Source: Isoetes taiwanensis
Taxonomy: Eukaryota; Streptophyta; Lycopodiopsida; Isoetales; Isoetaceae
Assembly: GCA_021234155.1 (NCBI GenBank)
Contig: JAJEKV010000030.1
Span: 14,208,079-14,272,078 of the forward strand
Reading direction: 5' to 3'
Length of the DNA stretch: 64,000 nt
Each line of letters starts with the position of its first letter. Positions within the stretch are counted from its first letter, which is position 1. Shown in pieces: positions 57,121-64,000 of this stretch. The translations under genes and the position numbers were made by a program. The notes beneath the pieces were generated by a model, which had not been told where the DNA came from, searched no databases, and saw nothing but the letters and a program-made list of their open reading frames with translations.

Positions 57121-57976
57121 AGCGTCTTTTGCAAATCTTGCATGTTCTCTTACCGACATCACCCAAAGACCAACGGGCAAACGGAGTGCATTAATCAAAT
57201 ACTTGAGCAGTATTTGCGATGTTTCATCAATTATCAGCAGGATGATTAGGTTGATTGGCGACCCCTGGCATAATTTGCGTACAATTCTGTCCATGCTTCC
57301 ACAGGCCAGACACCATTCTTTATTAATTTCGATATGCATCCCCGGTGGTCTTTCATTGCTCCTGGATACGACTCCTAGTACCGAGGACAGGCTCGAAAAG
57401 CTTTGCATGCTCCAGGATGGTCTTTAGCACCATCTCCTTCAGGCCCAAGCACGTTATCATTATCATGCAGATCAGCACTGCCAAGATGCTCCTTCTTTTG
57501 CAGTTGGTAATCTTGTTTGGCTCTTGCGTCATGATTTGCCGACAGTTCGTCCTTGTAACAAGCGCATTACTGGCGTTTGGATCCTTATCGGATCATTGAA
57601 CAATTTGGTGATGTTACTTTCCATCTGGAGCTTCCACTATCAGTTCGGCTTCACCCAGTATTCCATGTATCTTTGTTGGAAACCTATATGGGAAATCCAT
57701 TTCCAAATCGAGTACCTACACCTCCACCATCAGTGGAAATTGATGATCATAAGAAGTTCGAGGTTCGGGAGATTCTGGACTCCAAGTTTTTTCGTCCGCG
57801 ATTTTATTACTTGGTCGATTGGAAAGGATACTCACCAAGTGATAGGATCTAGGAGCCTGCCGAGAATCTGACTAATGCTCCTGATAAAATTGTGGAGTTT
57901 CACCAAAGTTACCCGGAAAAGCCAAGTTTAAGTACTCCGGCCTCAGCTTCGAGGACTCGTCTTTGTAGTGGAATAG
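57121..57976 (+). pseudogene. Chromovirus 2 integrase end and chromodomain
   Basis: It resumes with sequence aligning to chromovirus 1 from about 55243 (AAGCGTCTTTTGCAAATC...). A frame at 57577-57852 reads RLHPVFHVSLLETY, KKFEVREILDSKFF and YYLVDWKGYSPSDRI. A TAG stop stands where chromovirus 1 has the conserved Trp of TWEP. EPAENLTNAPDKIVEF follows. The chromodomain is otherwise better preserved than in chromovirus 1. Confidence 0.88.
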
Positions 57977-58481
57977 TGTGACGACCATACTGATATTCGT
58001 ATCATACGAACATTATATTCGTATGTAGAAAAGATGGTCGTCACACAGATGCAAAGAAGTAGTTGCACAAGACATGGTTTGAACTTGCAACCTTCTAATC
58101 TAATTACAAGTCATAAGCCTTTGCCGAGTGCGCTACCAATACTTAATGAAGAAATTTCTCACGTCTATCTCATATGCAGAATTGTTTCCAGGAGGTTCTA
58201 GAATATTCTAGAATCTACATGCATACACGACACTTGGCGTGATATCATCCATTGTCGCAATCCTGACCGTTGGCCTAGATATATATAAGGAGGCACCTCC
58301 TTCTTGTCAAAGCATTCCGGTTCAACGCCAGTCTTGAGCCTTCTAGCATCTGTCTTGTGGTTCTAGGCATCTGTCTCATGCACTCTTGATTTTTATTCAT
58401 ATATTAGATTCTTCGCCGATCTTGGCATATTTCTTGCGTATTTTCCAAGCATTTTCCTTGTTTTCGCGTAGGTTCATGACA
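57977..58481 (+). repeat. Chromovirus 2 3' LTR (505 bp)
   Basis: TGTGACGACC...GTTCATGACA; same internal order as the other two LTRs: hairpin, antisense tRNA-like block (58061-58140), TATATAA (58282-58288), ATTCCGGTTCAAC (58314-58326). Confidence 0.92.
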
Positions 58482-59001
58482 ATAGTGGTCCAGAAAATAT
58501 TAGATAACTTAAAATACATCTAAAACAACAACTACTCTTCATGTACTCTTACAACAAGGTGTTGCGCACAGAGGGTCGCCCTCCAGTTTCTTGAGGGAGA
58601 GGTGGCCTAAATCTAAACGTGAAGTCATGTTTTCATAATCTATATTTAAATTAAAGTAGACCTCTATCATGTTCTTACAATCAGTTCGTAGTTCCCCTAC
58701 ATTCGTATACAAACCCATCCACAAGTGCCCCTCGATCGAATTGCGTATGTAACTGAGTAGTTTAGTGTTCTCTTGGATAGAATCTTGAGTTTATGTCTCT
58801 GTGGCATCGCATCCCCATTTTTGGTCAACAACGGGATTGACCATCTTAGACAAATTTGTGCTCTCATCCTCGTAAGACAGCTATGCATTTCGAAACTTCC
58901 AGACAAGGGAAAATAACTCGCCATAACTCATTTTGTAGCTAGAACTTTATCTTTTATAGCATTTTGCATCTACTCTCTGCAAACAAGACTGTTTGTTGTA
59001 G
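58482..59001 (-). other. Unrecognised coding-like remnant
   Basis: Minus-strand frames give LLSYIRNSIEGHLWMGLYTN, VGELRTDCKNMIEVYFNL and NMTSRLDLGHLSLKKL, joined by a frameshift to LSKMVNPVVDQKWG. The composition looks protein-like but there are stops. I cannot name it; it may be an exon of a dead gene into which the nest inserted. Confidence 0.3.
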
Positions 59002-59640
59002 CTATCCTGAAATTGATGAGGCCTTTTCACTCCAAGAAATAAGAATACTCCAAGAGACCACATCTTGATTGGGTATCTGTTGAAAGAGGTCCACCTTCGG
59101 ACTGAGATTCCCATGTTGGCAATAAGCAGAGAGGATAATGCTCCATAATATACTATATGGCGTAGGCATTTGGTGAAATAAACTCAGGGCCTCCATCAGC
59201 TGATCATTCTGGCAAAATGCTAACACCATGTTATTCCAAGAAACATTACTTCGTACAGGCATTTGCTGGAAAAATTCCAAGGCTTTCTCAAGTGGCCCAT
59301 TCTGTGAATATGCTGCAACTATGGTATTCCATGTGATAAGATCACGTCTTCGCATTTGTTAAAATAGTTCCATAGCTTCTACTAAATGCCCTTGCTCAGC
59401 ATAGGCAAAAATCACCAAATTCCATGAAGTTGTATCTCGACGAAGCATGTTTTGAAAGCATTCTCAAGCTGCCCATGTTGCCCATATCATGAAAGCATAG
59501 TATTCCATGAGACCACATCTTGCTTCGGCATTTGCTGAAAACAATGAAGGGCTTTATCAAGTTGTGCCTGCTGAGAGATCATCGCATTCCATGACATTTG
59601 CGATTTAAGTATTTGCATCCTCCACATAGAGATCCATTCC
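59002..59640 (-). pseudogene. Pentatricopeptide-repeat (PPR) gene fragment
   Basis: At least three clear repeats on the minus strand: DLITWNTIVAAYSQNGPLEK, NVSWNNMVLAFCQNDQLMEA and ILWSIILSAYCQHGNL, each with the next-repeat LFxQMP or LFQQIP link. Further decayed repeats (TTSWNLVIFAYAEQGHLVEA) run up to about 59640 with stops and shifts. The MP-x-R-x-x-SWN style is that of PLS-class PPR proteins, which bind organelle RNA and often specify editing sites. No E/DYW domain is present and both ends are missing. Confidence 0.85.
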
Positions 59641-60994
59641 ATTATCTTTGAATACTCGGATAACAGATCAGAAAATAAAAATACCGTAATATATGTGCAA
59701 GCTTTTTGAGATGGATGAATTTAGAGGTGCTTCTTTCATGGATAGTTTGTATTTCAAATTGTTCTACCTTGGCAACTTGAGCATGGTTTATCTTTGGTTC
59801 ATAAAAATATATGAATATAAATCTCTTAAATAAAGGCACATTTCATGAGATTTTGGGTATAGATCATTCAGGTGCTGCAAGCACTTGATGTCAAATCTTC
59901 CACACATGTTGCCTTAACTATTTGATTATGAAACAAATTCATAAATTCTCACACATATTGCAAACTACTTTCTTGTAATTTTTTCAAAAATAAATAGTTT
60001 TTTTGTTACATACGTACTTCAATGCAGGTCCTTGTTAATCTCCATTCAAACTCATTCCATCCTTTTCTACCCCATTCCTGAGGGCAACCCATCGTTTACA
60101 GGAGACCACCAGTTTTGAAGCAGTTTCCGGCATAATCTAGGCATATTCCAGCATATGCGCAGAATATGCCAAAAACCCACATGAACGAGATTTGTCCCCC
60201 TAGGGGCAACCCAAAAAAGCACAAGGGGCATAAATGATTTCCAGCCTTGGATTTGCTTTTTTAATGAGCCAAATAACATTTGTTATGAGAGTTGAAAAAT
60301 AAGGTCCTCTTGCAAGGTAAAAAATTGCCAACTTCAATGGGGGCTTGCATGGCCACTAGGTTGGAATGATTGCTACAATGTTAAAATATATCTAGTGGAT
60401 CGAGCAACTTAAACAAGCTAGAAATATCCAAGACGCATTTTTCAATATGCAGCTGAAGCTTTTGTTACAGACTACAAGTCCACTCTACTATGCTAGAACA
60501 TGTGCCACTCGATTCCTAGAAAGCGGAATGCTAATGCATATTAGAGAAACGCATTAATGAAGTCAAAATTTGCTAAAATGTAATTTATACTTGGGGGGTC
60601 GGGCAAATAAATATACTATGTGCAATTGCGTGTAGTAATGAAAGTGAGACATTTCTTGCTAAATATGCAAATGACAAAGTAGCAAGACAAGGGATAAATA
60701 ATGCAATAGGTTCTTTGAATTTTAAGAGGCTGCTTTCACAAGTCTAGCTCAAAGATAATCTATAAACACACACAATATATGATTGCTTTTCAAGCAAAGA
60801 CAGATCTGTAATTTCTGTTGACATGATATGTTAATATGAATTCAAAACTTTAAGATATAAACTTGAATATCAGGATCTCGCTGAAAAAAGGATATCATGG
60901 ACTGACCAAGATAGCAACAAAGTATGTTCCATAATGCAAGCATTATTAAATGTCAAATGCTCAACGTAAAACATCCACTTGTCTACAAATTGAT
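59641..60994. other. Region without recognisable genes
   Basis: AT-rich. One minus-strand frame (60067-60279, WHILRICWNMPRLCRKLLQN) is open for 70 codons but matches nothing I know. Confidence 0.5.
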
Positions 60995-61341
60995 TGTCGA
61001 GATATATGTTATCGAGATCACCATCTTGCTGCTAGACATGATGACAGCACTGACAGCACTCAGCACATAGGTGCTGACTATGTGCTGCATCAGCACTTCA
61101 TCAGCACCTACACTAGCCCATCCACTTGCCTTAATTAGCTACGGCATCCACTTGCCTTAATTAGTTACGACATAATTAAGTGTGGTTGGTAACGGGAGCA
61201 GTTATTATTTATTGCCCCTTCTTATATCTTGTATTCATACTTACGATAACTACAATTGCAATTCGCCTTTGTTTTGGGAGCTTGCGCTCTCGGATATTGG
61301 TGTGCATCCCCTTCTCTCCCTTTCTTGGTGCAACCTTGACA
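60995..61341 (+). mobile_element. Copia 5' LTR (347 bp), second element
   Basis: TGTCGAGATATATG...ACCTTGACA, similar to the LTR at 41424-41759 in the opposite orientation. It is followed at once by a primer site. Confidence 0.88.
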
Positions 61342-61353
61342 TGATATCAGAGC
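61342..61353 (+). promoter_or_regulatory. Copia primer-binding site (one change)
   Basis: TGATATCAGAGC, one transition from TGGTATCAGAGC, adjoining the LTR. Confidence 0.9.
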
Positions 61354-61391
61354 ACTAGGTGTGCTGAGATTGATTCAAGTTCAACATAGCA

Positions 61392-64000
61392 ATGGAGAAG
61401 GATGCAAGCTACAACCAGATTACCTTCCCTAGCGGTCGTGTGATTCAAATCTTCGATGGCACAGGTTTCCAGCAATGGAAGAGAAGAATGACTCTCATTC
61501 TTAAAGATTTGAAGGAGTTTGGGGGAATTGTTAGTGGCCAAGAACCAAAGACCGAGCTTGCATCGGATGGCAAGAATAAACTTGTTCTTGATGCTTGGCG
61601 GCCGGGATGACAAAGGCTATGGCTCTGATTGGGCTTTACGCTGCTTTAATCTCTTCTTGATGAGGTTCAGAAGGAGAACAACCATGATTTATGGAATGCT
61701 CTATCTAGAGAAGAGAAAAGATCTCTCCTTCATTGCAATTATTCTTCTTTCTTAGATCCTTACCCAATTCTTTCCATGCTTTTATGACAATCTCATGCAA
61801 ATTGCCGACATGGATCTCAATCGTGCAATCACTTCCGGCCAAGGAGGAGATCATGATGAGGAAGGATCTTTGGAATTATCAAAGGCGAGCATAATGCTTT
61901 CTTTTCGAGGTCATTCGAGCCTAAATCCTATACAAAAAGGTAATGAAAAAGCTAAGAAAAAGAAGAATAACAGTAGAAGCAATGCCTTCAAAGGGTCTTG
62001 GGCAAACAAAGGCCGCGACATTCAAGCGCCAGATTTGTGACTATTGCAAGAAAGGCAATCATACCGCAGCAGAATGTAGAAAGAAGATGAAGGACCTTGA
62101 GCACAAACTGAAAGCTTTGGAGACAAACAAAGCTTCAGCCAATGTGGCCCAAATTGTTGAAGAAGTAAGCATAGCCAATGTGGTTCCTTGCAGCCTGGAT
62201 TATGTCTATCTTTGTAAACAAGTGGATTCTGGTACTACATCTCATATTAGTTGGCACAAAGATTGGTTTGAAAATTTCAGACCTACCTCTTCCAATCACA
62301 TTGTTGAAATCGGCAACAATAGTGAGCATCAAATCTGCAGAATGGGTAATATTCAAGTACCTACTAGTCTTGGTATCTTCACTCTAAAAGGGGTAATGTA
62401 TGCTCCTACTTTGCGTAAAGATCTGACTGATATGGGCACAATAGTTTCCTTTGATAGTGAAGACTGCATTGTTCGCAACAAAGTTACAGGAAAGAGCCTT
62501 GCTCGTGCTATTCATATGGGTAATCTCTATCATTTGGGCCAAGAATATGCTGACCAAGTTGTTCTTGTAGCTGCTGGTAATGGTACTTGTGATTTGTGGC
62601 ATAAGAGACTTGGACATATCAATCTTAAAGCACTCAACCAGCTGCCTCAACTTGTAGACGGTTTTGATCTTCATCAGCACCCTACTCTTGCAAGTTGTGA
62701 GGCTTGTGCATTGGGCAAATAGCACCACAGATCCTTTACTCTCATTGGATCTTGTGCTACTGCTCTTCTTGAACTAGTACACACGGATCTTTGTGGTCCA
62801 ACTCATGTTCCTTCTCTCTTGGGTGCTTATTATTTTCTGACATTCATTGATGATTTGAACAGGAAAACATGGGTCTATTTCTTGAAGCGAAAATCTGATG
62901 CATTTGCCCATTTTCAAGAATGGAAAGCGTTGTTGAGAATCAAGTAGCCCATCGTTAAAAGCTCGATCGATAATGGTGGAGAATTTACCGGTCATGCATT
63001 CAATCATTTTTGTGTTGATCATGGTATTGAGCGCCAACTTCACAGAGCCTCATACTCCACAAAGATAATGGCATTCTTGAACGGATGGCATGTTGCTTGC
63101 TCGCTCAATCCTCAAAGACCCATTCAATTTTGGGTCTGAAGCGAAGAAGGTACTCGGTTTACCTTCTCAATAGATTGCCCATTTGCTATGAAAAAATTAG
63201 ACTCCCCGAACAAGCTTTCAGCATAATAAAGCCAAATTTGTCTCGCTTGCATGTCCTTGGTGTCTTTGCCTTTATGCTTATTCCCAAAGCTAATCCCAAG
63301 AAACTTGAGCATACCCCAAGAAAGAAAATGATCTTTGTAGGTTTCTCCGATTAGGTAAGCATGCTTATAGGCTGATTGATCCCAGGATACCAAAACTTTG
63401 TGTTAGTCGCGATGTTATTTTCCATGAAGATGTTTCGGCATTTCACAAGGTTGAAACTTCTAACGTGGAATTTATTGATATCTCTCGCATGGATAACATG
63501 ACACCGTAGCTTATAATCCATCGGACTTCGGTTTACGATATTCCAAAGACACCTTGTTCTAGCACTTGTAGCGGTTCCGGCACGCAGAACGGTCCCAGCA
63601 TCTGCAGTGCTTACAGCACCCCTGTTTCCTGATCACGGCGCAGATCTTGACACATCCGATCCAGGAGGAGATCTTGACCCATCTGATCCAGGAGGTGAAT
63701 TTGATCGTCCTGATCAAGGAGGAGTTGAAGAAGAACTTGGTCGAGGAAAAAGGAAATGTTTTCCTCCTCAAAGGTTTACCTTCTATGCTGAAATTATGCC
63801 CAACATTATGGAGTTTTGTGGTGCTGCTATTATCAGTGAACCCATAAGCTATCGTGAGGCTATTTCATGTGCTGCGGCACCTCATTGGGAGCAGGCAATG
63901 GACCACACAATGGATTCTATTGTTCAAAATGGCACTTGGAATTTGGTTCCTCTTCCTCATAACTGGAAGGTCGTTGGTAACAAATGGGTCTACAAATGCA
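61392..64000 (+). pseudogene. Copia gag-pol, broken and cut by the window end
   Basis: Gag starts MEKDASYNQITFPSGRVIQI and is frameshifted after about 70 codons. The zinc knuckle CDYCKKGNHTAAEC is intact at 62036-62077. The protease active site VDSGTTSHIS is at 62222. The GAG-pre-integrase motif LWHKRLGHINLKAL is near 62596. The integrase core has HTDLCGP, LTFIDDLNRKTWVYF and DNGGEF but a damaged third acidic region. After several stops, the RT start reads SYREAISCAAAPHWEQAMDH and VGNKWVYKC at the window edge. Gene order PR-IN-RT is that of Ty1/copia. RT, RNase H and the 3' LTR lie beyond the window. Confidence 0.9.

Larger units (their letters stand above)
43155..58481 (+). mobile_element. 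Chromovirus 2 (Ty3/gypsy), 5' truncated, hosting nested insertions
   Basis: A gypsy element of the same family as the one at 51883-56577. Its pieces are 43155-45078 (gag, protease, start of RT), 48053-49713 (RT core, RNase H, start of integrase), 57121-57976 (end of integrase, chromodomain) and the 3' LTR 57977-58481. Two insertions with 5-bp target duplications separate the pieces: CTCTC around 45079-48052 and AGCGT around 49714-57120. The 5' LTR and first gag codons are missing. All coding pieces carry stops and shifts. Confidence 0.9.

Noticed and set aside
57019-57427. Two overlapping 129-codon frames on opposite strands
   Set aside because: They straddle the end of the solo LTR and the resumed integrase of chromovirus 2, so neither can be one gene.

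Overview
The window looks like a transposon-rich stretch of a land-plant nuclear genome, about two-fifths G+C, with almost no intact host genes. The evidence is a plant-type LINE, Ty1/copia and Ty3/gypsy elements primed by initiator tRNA-Met, GT-AG introns and a PPR-type pseudogene. Several features point to a non-seed plant (moss, lycophyte or fern). The chromodomain gypsy elements have the gag and RT style of the fungal/vertebrate Tcn1-sushi group, which I recall being reported in plants only from non-seed lineages. There is also a DUF7869-type gene. This placement is inference.

Layout. 1-9231: a Ty3/gypsy-type LTR element (end of the 5' LTR, PBS, decayed 7-kb interior, PPT, 1.56-kb 3' LTR) inserted at the start of a partial copy of a DUF7869 gene. 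9233-27260: an unusual multi-gene block. A broken gene with amino-methyltransferase-like motifs runs on the minus strand and is split by a 7.55-kb LINE (10883-18432) with a 10-bp target duplication. It lies divergently from a 1013-codon DUF7869 gene (22897-25938) broken by one stop. The 1.9 kb between them, and at least one intron, carry a dispersed family of GC-rich palindromes with core GATCGCGGCCGCGATC. Two tandem 80-codon genes follow at 26128-27017. 27260-38900: low gene density, two convergent paralogous genes with an N-myristoylation-like start (32410-33162 and 34661-35389), microsatellites and a LINE relic. 38878-41759: a second methyltransferase-like fragment and a truncated copia element.

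43155-58481 is a nest of LTR elements. Chromovirus 2 is 5' truncated. It is cut by a 2974-bp non-autonomous element (45079-48052, TSD CTCTC) and by a probable 2.7-kb solo LTR (49714-57120, TSD AGCGT). That LTR is itself cut by chromovirus 1 (51883-56577, TSD AAGAG), a relative of chromovirus 2. The two chromoviruses carry complementary deletions. They lack a tRNA primer site. Instead the bases just after the 5' LTR can pair with the predicted start of their own transcript, the signature of self-priming known from Tf1/sushi elements. 59002-59640 is a decayed PPR gene. From 60995 to the window end lies a second copia element of the same family as the one at 41 kb.

Nearly everything here is broken. 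The points most worth following are the palindrome array in the DUF7869/methyltransferase block, the self-priming signature of the chromoviruses, and the two small gene families.
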